Shown here: positions 40,200-50,484 of the stretch, piece by piece
Layout of the letters: the number at the start of each line of letters is the position of its first letter
How positions within the stretch are numbered: position 1 is the first letter of the stretch
Program-made: the position numbers and the translations under genes
The notes under the pieces: model-generated
The model's database searches: none
The model's input: the letters and a program-made list of their open reading frames with translations, nothing else
Told to the model about the DNA's origin: nothing
Assembly (NCBI GenBank): GCA_031763025.1
Contig: JASSKH010000010.1
Location: 4,893,901 to 4,957,900 of the forward strand
Length of the DNA: 64,000 nucleotides
Source: Macrocystis pyrifera
Lineage: Eukaryota; Sar; Phaeophyceae; Laminariales; Laminariaceae
Direction of reading: 5' to 3'

Positions 40200-40361
40200 T
40201 TACGTAGGCTATTAATGCATTACGGCGGTGTGTTATCTCTGTGTCGTAGTCTGTGACCACAGAGCTCGTATCTTTCTAGGGTGAAGAATCAGCACGGACA
40301 CTGGGCTTGCTGGATGTCGACGAGTAGAAGAACGGTTTAATGTGAAGAACACACACACACA
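40200..40361 (+). mobile_element. SINE-2 copy at the end of the LINE segment
   Basis: ATCTCTGTGTCGTAGTCTGTGA, then GGGTGAAGAATCAGCACGGA, CTTGCTGGATGTCGACGAGT and AATGTGAAGAACACACACAC. It ends exactly where the right-hand long direct repeat begins. Confidence 0.65.
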
Positions 40362-40961
40362 CTTGTTGTATAATTCAATTAATTGTTGGCTCTGTTGTCT
40401 GTTGACTGCTGCTGCTGTTGACCATTCCACCGAAGCTATCTGTCATATACGTGCTCGACATGCATGCTACACGTTTTTTTGTTTCGTTTGGTGAATAATT
40501 ATTATTCGTACGTAATTATTTGCTATTTTCACGGTATATAAACGAGTTCGTTTCACTATCATACGTCTTTTCGTTCTTATTTTTTTCTGGTTTTTGCTTG
40601 TTGTGTTCCCGTACCCGGTCACGCTGTTGGCATTTCACTTGCTTCACTCACATGAATTTGTGATGATTTTTTGTTTTTGGTCTCCAACTGACAGCCTGTG
40701 AACAAATATTCATAATAATTCATAAATTATCACCTACTGCTACCCGGGGTAGTACGAGTATCTTCCCACTAGGAACAGAAACGGACACGGGGGTGTATTT
40801 ATGATGAAGCTGGGTAGAAAGGACGATTTCAACAACTTCTACTTTTAATAGATAGAATATCAACAGTACCTCGTACTGGGTATATATAAGCGCAGTATTC
40901 ATAGTATCAAATAACAAAGCTCGTATGTACGTACTGTTTTTGTTGTCGCGCATCAGGTGCA
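40362..40961. repeat. Long direct repeat flanking the LINE, right copy
   Basis: Same orientation and nearly the same 600 bases as 36465-37062. Its left edge begins exactly after an (AC)n stretch that ends a SINE-like segment. No TG...CA termini, primer-binding site or polypurine tract is seen, so it is not an obvious LTR. Confidence 0.85.
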
Positions 40962-43079
40962 CTGCTGCTGCTATTTTTGCTCTAAGTACTCGCCGCGTCC
41001 AAAGATAGAAAGATCGCAGAGCTCTTCGCCCTTTATATATTGGAACCAAAATAAAAAATATGTTCTTCTATGTATTATAAATACGATGTATTGATTGATC
41101 AATCAATGCGAGCAGCTCGAAACACTCAACATCATCATCAACAGCGAGATATATATATATATATATATCTACAGTATCTACTACTGTACTGCTGTAGTAG
41201 TAGTAGTAGTAGAGGCAGCAGCAACAGCAAACACCATAGATGTTGTACCTGGTATTAATATAATAGTGCGGACACGAGCAGCACCACAACACCACCAGCA
41301 ACAATGTGGGATGGGTTTTGACCCCTGATCGAGGCACACTCGTATCATAATACAACATCATACACATAGGAAGTATACCTATACGTATTCAATCTGCGAA
41401 AATCTGCGGGTGTATTTTCTCTTGATTGTGTGTTTCCTTTCTTGCTTTCTTGCTTCCTTGCTTGATTTTTTCTCTCTCTCTTCCCTTTTTTGATTTTTGA
41501 CTTTGTCGATGATTTCGATCTCGGTTTTTCGACGTCGAGTTGTTCTTTCTTAATGTCATTTTCTTGCAAGTATTACATGCGGTCTTCTCTGTGCCTGTCG
41601 TTAAGTGTGAGGCAGTATGGACCTAGGGATCGACTACTGCTAGCAGGTTGATGCCTTTGGCTCTGTTCTGGTCACTCACACGAGGTGCTTGACGATGTTA
41701 GAAGTTATATAAGCTCTTGTATTATTTGTTGCTGTTTGCCTCGCCAGATGTCTTCTGAACGAAGGGGCGATGTGCTCATCAGAAAAGCAGGCGATAACGC
41801 CAGCCAGGTATGATGATGAGACGATTGCTAAAACACCGCAACAGGGGAGAGGGGATACCATAACACTAGCCCACCCTGAAGCGCACATGCAGATTCAAAG
41901 AAAACTCAGGCATGAACCAATCAATCCGGAGAATTCGAAGAATGGATCGCAGATGCGGGATTCCACAACCCACTCTCTCATCTCCAACTTGCAAGACTGT
42001 AGCCGATTACAAGTGGACACTGCGGATCAGACAACAACAAGTCCGAAAGTACGGATACGCGAAAGCAGGCAAAAAGCTAGAACTACCCGGACGCTAAATC
42101 GAGGACTTTTACTCGCGGAAGTGATGTGCCTCGCGTAGCTAGGAGCAACACAAGCTAAGCTGAGAGCGAAACACAATCAGGAAGAAAAAAAATAACCTTT
42201 ATACTGCCCACTGCGAAGACACCGGGTGCTTCGAGAATGGAAACGAACGGGGGGGCAACGCAACGGAACAAGTGCTCGCGCGACGGAGCTCACTCGAATA
42301 GTGAGAACAGTGTCGGAAAACAGAAAATCACGCAATGAGAGAACCGAAGACAGTCAAGACCCGATCCCATAAAAGAGGACAGAAAGGACGCGTGCGAGAT
42401 TTCGCCGACACTGAGCGCCCTAGAACACAATACATACAATGAGCAGCCATCGTTACGGCTTATTGTGAAGGTCCGAGTCCGTTGGGCTATCGGTAAAAGG
42501 TTAACTAATCGCCTACTACCCAATCTAAACCTGATAGAACTCTGCAATATCGCGCGGGAGTGGGCGGAATGCAAGCGGTCGCTAAGGAACGAAATCGATC
42601 ACCCCGGCCTGCTTGGGAGTATCAAGGAGGCGGAGGGGGAACGCATGAACGGTAAATGTGGTCAGATCTAAACCTAGGGCAGCTTGTACGATGCGTATAA
42701 AAGGCTCACGAACATGGCCTCGAGAAAACCAAAAAGGGGCCATGGGATACAAAAAAACAACAAGAAAAACTGGCACGACTGAAGGAATCAAAAAGCGAAC
42801 GAACGTTTCCGCCGCTCATGAAGAGGGGCGAAAACAGTGGTAGATACGGAACGGAACCGACACATGACCGAATGGCAAAGAGGCTGAAATTAATCCAACC
42901 GTTAGCCCAATCGTCGCAAGAATTCAGCAGCTGGTTGCCGTGAAAGCAGTGAAAACGACAAGAGAGTTCATGAAAAGTCAAACAAACAGTACACCTACAG
43001 CACAACAAAACAAAGAATCCACACATACAGTGACACGATACCAACCCCAGCCTCGGCAACTACAGGAGACACGCATGCG
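40962..43079. other. Spacer with uncharacterised open frames
   Basis: Contains (TA)n and TAG-triplet microsatellites at 41150-41215, a T-rich stretch at 41400-41560, then from 41.75 kb a Lys/Arg-rich plus-strand open frame (41770-42138, with an overlapping frame ending YGYAKAGKKLELPGR) and another at 42465-42671. Their composition resembles retroelement gag-like or nucleic-acid-binding sequence, but no motif is recognisable. It may belong to the neighbouring Ty3/gypsy element or to an older insertion. Confidence 0.3.
41150..41215 (+). repeat. (TA)n and (TAG)n microsatellites
   Basis: TATATATATATATATATATC, then 45 bases later TAGTAGTAGTAGTAGTAG. Confidence 0.9.
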
Positions 43080-43514
43080 AAAAGTTAAAATTGGCTACGG
43101 GGACGTGTTCAAGTCGGCAGAGCCAGCAAATTCGGCTGCGCGGGACTCGTCCACGTTACGCACAAGACCACGCATGAGGGAGTTTCCTTGGTGCACTTGC
43201 AGATACCACGAGCCGCGAACGGCTCCATTAGCCGTAGTATACCGAGCAGAACATAGCGCGAGCTTGACCGGTCCGGGGTCGTTCAGGAAGCGAACGACGT
43301 CCTGTCCAGGAGTTGAAGTGTAGGCGGAAACTTTCCCGAGCCGCTAAAGATGATCTTGACCCTTGTACCCAAAGTGAGCGCCGATAGGCAAGGTGGTGCC
43401 GCCCAACCGGCGAGTCCACGTTTTCTGGTCGACGTAGCTGTATCCAGGAGGCAAAAAACGGGCGCCCTTGTCGCGGGCGAGCTTGCGTTGAGCGGCACCC
43501 ACGAGCATACGGCA
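43080..43514 (-). pseudogene. Retroelement 3' remnant after the chromodomain
   Basis: The minus strand continues with short frames reading RLGGTTLPIGAHFGYKGQDH, RLGKVSAYTSTPGQDVVRFL and GAVRGSWYLQVHQGNSLMRG, separated by stops. This looks coding-derived and follows the chromodomain directly, so it is taken as the last part of the polyprotein. Function unknown. Confidence 0.4.
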
Positions 43515-44192
43515 TTACGCCCTGTTTGCCTGCCGAAGTTGCAGGGGCGCGCCTGCCCAGTAGTTGAGGACGTGTTGACGAAAGTGAAGGAGGTCCGATT
43601 CACGTTCCCAAGACAGCCGGAGGAGGCCTTTCCGGTGTGTTTCGTAGAGAACGGCGATGACTCCTCCCCGGCCTCGTACTGACCGGTGGCTGGAAATCTT
43701 GTGAACCTCCAAACGCAAAATGGGCACGGAAACCCCGTCGGCGGTGACGTGGAAGGGGGGAGATTTGGTGGTATGGTTGTTGAGGACGCATTGCGTTAGT
43801 CCAGCGGGGAGTTTTCGGGGGAGGTCGGTTTTGTCATGTGGGTTGGTGCAAGGTTTGCAGCGGGCTACCGACACGCGACAGTGGGCGTCAGCTCCCGGCA
43901 TGTCGTTAGGAAGGTCCAAGCATAGCAATTTGGCGGCCAAAGGGCGACGGTCCGGCGTCGAATCGGAGGGCGCGAGGCCGACAGCTAACATCTTGAACGG
44001 ACCCGTCGAGTTGAGCGATAGCTCGGCCTTGAGAACCTTGGTGTCTGCCAGATTTTGTACCCTGGCAAATGGTAGCAGCGGTGTTGTAGATCCGTACCCA
44101 GTTACGGATAGTATAGGTAGGGCGTTGTTTGAATGCGTCTGAGAGCGCGGAGTTACGGCGCTCCACGCGAGAGACCGTGATAGCGTATCGTT
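43515..44192 (-). pseudogene. Integrase C-terminal region and chromodomain-like segment
   Basis: Across frame changes the minus strand reads VRIYNTAATICQGTKS, LKAELSLNSTGPFKMLAVGL (GPF/Y module) and then VHKISSHRSVRGRGGVIAVL and YETHRKGLLRLSWERESDLL followed by FRQHVLNYW, which has the shape of a chromodomain (hydrophobic strand, W-E, C-terminal helix ending Y-W). Chromodomains at this place define chromovirus-type Ty3/gypsy elements, which use them to target integration to particular chromatin. Confidence 0.65.
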
Positions 44193-45145
44193 CACGCACC
44201 AGTGCATACGCACGCAGTTGGCGGTCGGCGGCGAAGTCGCAGTATTCCAGTTGGCCGGGGGCGGGCATTGTTTTGTTCGAAAATGGTGAGGGGAAGGCGA
44301 GGGAGGCGGTTCATGTGCACCTCGTTGGAGGCCAACCCGGTGGCAGCGCTGACGGAATTCTTGTAAGCAAATTCCACGTGCGGTAAAAGGATGTCCCAGT
44401 CGTCCTGACGTTCGTTGCAGACCTTCGCGAGCACCTGAGCCATGGTGTGGTTGACGCGCTCGACGCCGCCGTTGCCGTTGGGATGATAGACGCTTGTGGC
44501 GATTTTTCGCATTCCCAGAAGTTTGTACACGGCATGTGACAGCTTGGAGCAGAAGTGCAGTCCATTGTCGGAGAGGAGGCTGACCGGACACCCCCAAAGA
44601 GGTATGTCTTTATTGACGAAGATGTCGGCGGTGCCTTCAGCCGTGAGTTGCGCAGCCGAGACGGCGTACATGTCTGCGCGCCAGCTAATGAACACGATGG
44701 GACGAATCGCGTGGCTGTCCTGTTCTTGTTCGAGGGTGGCACCGAAACCGTCCACACTGGCATCGCAGTAGAGGAAGAAAGGGCAGGAGTTATCAGTGAC
44801 GGCGTCCCAGTTGGGGTAGACGAGGAACGGGGGCATGGTCAACTCGGCCAGGAGCTTCCACACGATGACTTCCATTTCTGGAGTATAGACGAACTTGACG
44901 CCTTGTTTCAGAAGGGAAGTGATGGGCCGTATGCGTTTTGCCCTATCGCGCAGGAATTTCCTTAGTAGGAAAGTGCGCCCAAAAGGGAGCGTAGCTGTTT
45001 CAGGTCTTTCGGCATGGGCATTTTCGTCAGTGCTTCCACTTTCTGCGCGTTCGGTATGACACCGGCCGGAGAGATGGTGTGACCGAGGAAATCCGCATCC
45101 GTGGCGCCGATGGTAGCCTTTGGGCTGTTGCAATCGCAAGAGCAA
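44192..45145 (-). pseudogene. RT tail, RNase H start fused to integrase core by internal deletion
   Basis: One 317-codon frame holds the RT thumb (PFGRTFLLRKFLRDRAKRIR), the RNase H start CPFFLYCDASVDGFGATLEQ with its first catalytic Asp, then ADMYAVSAAQLTAEGTADIF, and without the rest of RNase H or the integrase HHCC finger jumps to WGCPVSLLSDNGLHFCSKL. The latter, with VYHPNGNGGVERVNHTMAQV, is the second half of the integrase core (second Asp, and Glu within GVERVN). Roughly 1 kb of the usual element is missing at the join. The deletion keeps the frame. Confidence 0.75.
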
Positions 45146-45770
45146 TTATTTCATGTTGGCGACGTGAAGGGAGGGATCGACGTCGAACACGATAACGTCG
45201 TCGAGGTGGGCGGCGACCCCGTCCAGGCCCTTGATGACCTCGTTGATGACTTTGACGAACCACGCTCGAGCAGCGCTGCTTCCTTGAGGCATAACCAGCC
45301 ACTCGAAAAGGCGCGTGGGTGTACGTAAAGCAGTGAGAGGGATCGTGCCCTTGTGCGTTGCTCTGGTGGAAAGAAGAGACGAGGTCGAAGAGTGAAATAT
45401 TCGACCGGTGCCATGCTTGTCGAGAACCTCATCGACGCGAGGGATGGGGAGCTAGCCAAGGATGCTGAGTTTGTTCAGCTTCTTGTAATTAACCGTGATG
45501 CGGATGCCACCGGATTTCGTCGGGATGACAACTACTGGGCTCGCCCAGGGAGATGTGGAGCGTTGGATGAGGCCTGCAGCGAGGAATTTGTCCAGAACCG
45601 CGTCCTTTTCTTTGCGGTCGGGGGATTGATGCGGTATATAGGGCCGAGACGTGACAGGAAAGCTGTTCGGGGGAACAGTTATCTTGAAGGGAATCCGAGA
45701 ACAGGAGCCAAAATCGGTTAGAGACCTCGAGAACACGTCGGAGAACTCAGCGAGGATATCGCCCAACTGG
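45145..45770 (-). pseudogene. Ty3/gypsy reverse transcriptase, frameshifted
   Basis: 45766-45452 encodes the N-terminal RT: IPFKITVPPNSFPVTSRPYI, then AGLIQRSTSPWASPVVVIPT and RITVNYKKLNKLS. The palm continues in a second frame with FEWLVMPQGSS, then GVAAHLDDVIVF, so the YxDD motif is present as HLDD. The strand with the first catalytic Asp is scrambled by frame changes near 45.4 kb, and a stop lies near 45142. Confidence 0.7.
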
Positions 45771-46399
45771 GTGATGACGGTTGGCGTTCAACCGAGACCG
45801 CGCAAGTCAAATGCGATTTCGCACATGTGCGACGGCAAAAGTTCCCTACTTGTAAGACGGAGCCGAAGAGGCCGCGAATTCTTCGCGTGTCGGGGTTGTC
45901 TCGTCGCGTAGATGGTGCACCAAGGGAGCCAGGCACTGTGGTTGTGAGGGCTGGTCTGCACCCATGGAATGGGAGGAAACTGACCCTGAGACTGAGAGGT
46001 CAAAGCCGAGGGGACGTATAGAAAGGAGCCGGAGCGTGACACAGGGCAGTTTCCAGGGGTACGCGTAGTAGCAGGCTAGAGGAGGTGCTAAGCAAGGCAC
46101 CTGGGTCTAGACCCGCGGCGCCGGCTAATGGGATGAGCTGGCGGCCTTTTTCCACCATTATTTGTTCTGCCGCAGAAAAATCTGTGGCCGCGTGCAACAT
46201 GTTGACCAGGTGGCAACTAGCGAGGGCAGGGGCACCAATACTGCGGACCAAATCGACATCGACAAGTCGATGGTCGCGGGACAAGGTGATACCGGTGTCA
46301 CCCGCACACAGTAGGTGGAAGCTTTCAGGGTGGGCCGGAGAGTCGGGCACCAACGCTGTTGCGCCCTGTAGTCTTGGGAGGGACAGCGTGAGCTCGCCA

Positions 46400-46850
46400 A
46401 GAATCCGATCGGTCATCGAGCAGGGAGCCAATGTACGGTAAGAGCGGCCCTGGAACCGGATCCAGCTGTCGCGTCCGAGTAGCACGTCGTGTTGCATCGC
46501 TTCAGATGGGACGACGTATGCCCATATGGTGAGTGATGCAGTTGGTTTATCGCCGTGGAAGAACTAACTGTATCCTTAAGCATACTGTACCGGAGGCCTC
46601 AAGAGGCGGGAACTCACCAAAGCCGCCCCACGACCTGGGAAGGGTGTGTCGTTCGCAAGTGGCAGAGGCAGCACCCACGCGTTTCATGCTATCAAACGCG
46701 CGGGTGTTAACGAAGGTCTGCGGCGAGCACGTATGCAAGAGAGCGACACATCCAAGCTGCAGAGTAGCTAGGTCACTGTGGATCTTGACTTTGGTGGTGA
46801 AGGAAGAATCGTCCATGGTTAGTGACCCAGCAACAAGACGAGGCCCTTGC
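46400..46850 (-). pseudogene. Retroelement aspartic protease, catalytic motif lost
   Basis: A first frame gives TKVKIHSDLATLQLGCVALL then HTCSPQTFVNTRAFDSM, where an active retropepsin would have D-T/S-G; here it reads H-T-C. After a frame change near 46550 it continues as TASLTIWAYVVPSE and HDVLLGRDSWIRF, the typical flap-to-end signature (I-L-L-G-x-D). The protein would cleave the polyprotein, but this copy is inactive. Confidence 0.65.
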
Positions 46851-47099
46851 TCAGCGAGCAAGGGGGGGTACTGACCGGAGCGGGCGGCGGACATTACTTC
46901 AAGATCATCGCCGCCGTGGTCTGATGGCACGTTTGTAGGAGAATCGGGATATCCCGACAGGGAGGCGGCTGCAGATGTGTCACTTGGGCACAGTTGCTGT
47001 CGCGTCGAAGGTTCTATTTCGAAGATGCGGTCTCTACTAGAGGGCGAGGTGCCCTGAGGAGACCATGGTTGGGAGCGCGTCGGTGACGGCGCGCGGTCG

Positions 47100-47575
47100 C
47101 GGAAGAGACGTCGCACGTTTTGCAGAGCCTTGCCCAGCAAATCTAAACCGCGCCACAGGGGCGGCTGGCGTGCAGGAATAGCGTCTGCCCTGTATCCGAT
47201 GCCCCATATGAGGTCGTAAGGGTTAGCTTCCGCGAGAAGTTCGTCGCCCGTCTCCAAGAGGTGGGTTCGCATGGCCGGGATTTGAGCGAACTTGGCGTAA
47301 GAGCCGACAAGCACGATATTTCTCGCTCGCGTTCCCACAAGTCAAGATCGAAGTTACGGACTTCTCGTCCGTCTTGCTTGTGCAGGCGGGGGTCAGACAC
47401 GCGCATAATGTCTTGTAGGGTCTGATGGTCTCTGAAGAGGCGGCTCTTTTCGGGAGCGAAGAACTGTTCGTCGCAGGAATAAGAGATGCCTTCAACCGTA
47501 AAACTGGAAGGCGTCCATTGCGAAAAGAAAGAGAGGGGCTGCTAAAAGAACACGATGTCGCGCGTGCAGTACTAT
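47100..47575 (-). CDS. NADAR domain, broken, upstream of the retroelement protease
   Basis: The minus-strand reading gives PLSFFSQWTPSSF, then GISYSCDEQFFAPEKSRLFR, DGREVRNFDLDLW, YAKFAQIPAMRTHLLETGD and NPYDLIWGIGYRADAI, ending LWRGLDLLGKALQNVRRLF. This is the full motif series of the NADAR (YbiA/DUF1768) family, whose members act on ADP-ribose-linked or riboflavin-pathway N-glycosides, and some remove ADP-ribose from guanine. Two in-frame TAG codons (47572-47574 and 47542-47544) precede PLSFF, and one base is missing near 47328, after WERERE. The domain lies about 270 bases before the protease on the same strand, so it probably formed the N-terminal part of the same polyprotein. Confidence 0.75.
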
Positions 47576-47599
47576 TGCGTAGGATCAAAACGCGTCGGT

Positions 47600-48603
47600 A
47601 TCCACCGTCGAGCGAGAAGAAGCGGGGGGGGTGTCCAATACATCCCCGGAAAAACAGTTGGGGGTCTCTCTCTCTGCGAGACGGGTCCCAGCCTGCTTCC
47701 TGCCTTGCCAGGGCCTCGTCATCGAGGCCGGGATAGGCGCATTCGCCTGTATGACCGGTCGTGTCTGCGGTCCCCGAGACACTTCGGGGAGGGGGAGGGG
47801 ACTCCCGACCGGTCCACCTTGACCGGGTGGGGGAGACATCCGCCATGTATGCGGGAGGCATTTGAGGTGGGTCCACAGCAAATGGTGATGTCAGCACGGC
47901 CCGGGCGGCACGCGGGGTCTGTTCTCTCAGATCACTTCGTCGTAACTAGTCTGGGTAAGAAGGGGCGCATTTTGGCGCCAAGGGTGTAGCGGCGGTTAAG
48001 CCATGTGGCGTGTGTCACCCTGTCGGGGACTTGTTCTCCACCAGCTCAGTCGCCGGCCGTGGGTCAAAGAAGAATCTTCAGCTACGCTCTGATCAGGATG
48101 AAAATCGGAGCTGACAACACTCCGATCGTCTTCGATAATAGTGCGAAGTGGGAGATTCCGACTGGTTTTGCGTGAGGACCTCGAGCGGAGCGCCCGTGTT
48201 GTTCTCGAGGGGCCTGTGTTCCCGTACCCACACCTCTAGGCGATCCCCACATCCTGGGAGTCACGGCTGGACATGGTGGTTGCCTTAAAAGATGAAGACG
48301 GAGAAGACGCACGCGGAAATTTACGACTATAAGAGTGTCGTGCAGCGTACTGCATGTATTATGGCTGATGTGCGCGGACCTTATTTTTTTATTCTTGTCT
48401 TGAGGTGATGGGAGTGTGCTTGAGTCATCATGTGTATTGTTATTTGCTTTTTATTTTTATTTTTGCCCGAGGTATTCTTCCACTCCAGAGTCCAGAGTAC
48501 CTATTATATCAGTATATTGGAGCCTGTCCTGGGACCACATACTGCTTTCGTAGCAGGTATTGTATTGTGTATTGTTGTGGCGATGTGACAACAACGACGC
48601 TGC

Positions 48604-48647
<44 letters not shown>

Positions 48648-49195
48648 AAACGACAACAAAATATGCATACTCGTATCTATAGCGCTCTACAGAGTAGTAC
48701 AGCAGCAGTAGATGCACATTGTGTATGAGACCATCGCTGGCATCTCTTTCCGAGTTCCCTTGCCTGGCAGATGCTGTTCTACCAGGAGGGGTATTTTATT
48801 TGGCTTTGTTCGGTGTTTTCGAAATCTCCGTTCCAACAAAAAATCATATAAATTTAAAAATTTGAACCGTTCGAAACTTCAAAACATCATTGCGCATGGA
48901 AAAAATAGGATCCACCGGTCCACACTCGTATGAAATATTCACGTGATGATATTTTTCGGAACATTCCGAACAACCGAAGAGACTACAAATTTGTACAACC
49001 GATAAACCGTCATACTGCATAGCCCGCTGCACTGCTGCTGTATAGCCACGATAGCCCGATATAGCAGCAGCAGTGACACTCTGAGCGCTTTCTCGTGGCA
49101 TAAATAATACATATATACCCCCATCGACTATATATATGTAGGTGCAGGTCCCGTCGCGAGCCATCCTCCCGACTTTCTGCATAGATAGGACCTAT
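47600..49195. other. Spacer between retroelement and coiled-coil gene
   Basis: Up to about 47.9 kb several frames are open on both strands, probably the decayed 5' part of the Ty3/gypsy coding region; nothing is recognisable. A (CAA)n microsatellite lies at 48603-48650. The remainder is AT-rich with no supported gene. Confidence 0.4.
48603..48650 (+). repeat. (CAA)n microsatellite
   Basis: About fifteen perfect CAA units. Confidence 0.95.
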
Positions 49196-49262
49196 CTCCT
49201 CCCTCCCTCCCTCCCTCCCTCTCTCGTAAATTTATCTCCTCTCCTCTCTCCTCTACCTACCT
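49196..49262 (+). promoter_or_regulatory. CT-rich tract upstream of the 49.5-kb gene
   Basis: A (CTCC)n run followed by CTCTCC repeats lies about 220-290 bases before the likely start codon. Pyrimidine-rich initiator-like tracts are common near eukaryotic transcription starts, but no TATA box or other element confirms it; it may be a plain microsatellite. Confidence 0.3.
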
Positions 49263-49483
49263 GCACCATAGCCCTTAGGTCCGCATACCGGCAGCCGGTC
49301 TCTCCCTCACGAAGATCCATATCTGCCTAAGGTAGCCCCGTGGCCCCGAACTGGGTTTCCATTATCCGCGAGGCCTCTCGACCTATAGAGCTCGGTATAC
49401 TCGCCTTCATCCTCTCCAGGCCGGCGAGGCTATAGCTCCCTCTCCCTGGAGTGTTTGCAGCAGAGCTTTTCGATCGCATCGTG

Positions 49484-50484
49484 ATGGCGACCAGCGCCGC
49501 CCGCCCGATTTCGGCGAAGCCACAGGCGCCGTCTTTCACCGCCATGCCGCCTTCGCCTGCGTCGATCACCCCTGTCACGCGCTGGCGCCGTTCCATCAAC
49601 AAGCCCGTTCTTCTATCGACGGAAGCCCTGAACAGCCACGAGGCGCAACTGAGGGAGCAGCGCCGGCTTGATGAGGAGCAGGGGCAGCGGCGAGCATCGC
49701 TCGAGCTCCTCGAGATCCGATCGATGAACCGGGCGCTGGATCAGCAGCACCGTCAGGACCAGCGAGAGGTCGCCAGGCTAGCGCACGAGCGAGCAGAGTT
49801 GCTCCGCAGTAACATGACTTTGAGGTCCGAGCTTGACGAAGCGAGGGCGTCGCTCAAGTACCTCCGTTTTTCAAAAGCTCTCGATAAGCAGGTTGCCCAG
49901 TCCACCGGCAAGAGGAACGCTCGCCACGATTCGGAGAAGGAGCAGCTTGAACGGTGCCGATCGGATGTCTTCTGCAGCACGTCCACCACTACAGAGACCG
50001 TCCTTGTGCGTGGTGGTGCCGGGGACTCTGAGACAGACTGCAACGACAGCAGCGTTGGCAGCATCGAGAACGCTTCGTCAACAACAGAGACGGAGATAAG
50101 CGAAGACCACACATGTCTCCTGCCCGAGCTCGTGGAGCACGTCCACTCGTCCCTGACAGGGACGGTGAGCCGCTGGGTCAAGGGCATGCAGGCCGCTTGC
50201 TGCCAGGAGATCAAGCAGTCGCTAGTGCTGCCATGGCTGCTCCACAAGCTGTTCTACCTGTGTTCCGAGTTGGTCGAGGAGAAAAGGCAAGAGGTGGCGA
50301 CTCTTTTTTTGGCTGGATTAGTCTGCGAGCCAGGCAAGAAGGAACGGGCACAGGCGACCATGGGTGTTGACGCATCCGAGTCCTTGCACCGTCATCTGCG
50401 CCGTCACCAGCTGACCCTGTTTCCTCTGTCCGGAGACCGCCTGCGGGGCGCCGTGGACAAGATCATCATGGCCCTCGCCTACAG
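49484..50484 (+). CDS. Exon 1 of the two-exon coiled-coil gene
   Basis: 333 full codons plus two bases. The strongest coding signal in the right third of the window: a long open frame, GC-rich third positions and a clear coiled coil. Ends at CTACAG|GTGGGT. Confidence 0.75.

Larger units (their letters stand above)
37063..40361 (+). mobile_element. 5'-truncated LINE-type non-LTR retrotransposon
   Basis: Between the direct repeats lie the last part of an apurinic endonuclease domain, a complete-looking reverse transcriptase and a C-terminal region, then about 0.6 kb of trailing sequence and a SINE-2-like segment ending in (AC)n. No 5' UTR, gag-like first ORF or N-terminal endonuclease half is present, so the copy is truncated at its 5' end, as is typical of LINE insertions. 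Confidence 0.8.
43080..47600 (-). mobile_element. Degenerate chromodomain-type Ty3/gypsy element with NADAR domain
   Basis: On the minus strand, in order: NADAR domain, protease, reverse transcriptase, start of RNase H joined to the second half of integrase, an integrase C-terminal (GPF-like) stretch and a chromodomain-like segment. The order is that of Ty3/gypsy (Metaviridae-type) retrotransposons. Frameshifts, stops, lost catalytic residues and an internal deletion show that it is inactive. No LTRs were found by eye; long flanking searches would be needed. No gag was recognised. Confidence 0.75.

Noticed and set aside
36465..40961. LTR retrotransposon with 600-bp LTRs
   Set aside because: The enclosed RT is LINE-type with an AP-endonuclease end, and no TG...CA ends, primer-binding site or polypurine tract were seen.
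47530..47580. Alternative genetic code with TAG as Gln
   Set aside because: Two in-frame TAG codons in the NADAR remnant could suggest it, but the element is full of frameshifts and the two-exon gene at 49-60 kb ends at TAG, so decay is the simpler explanation.
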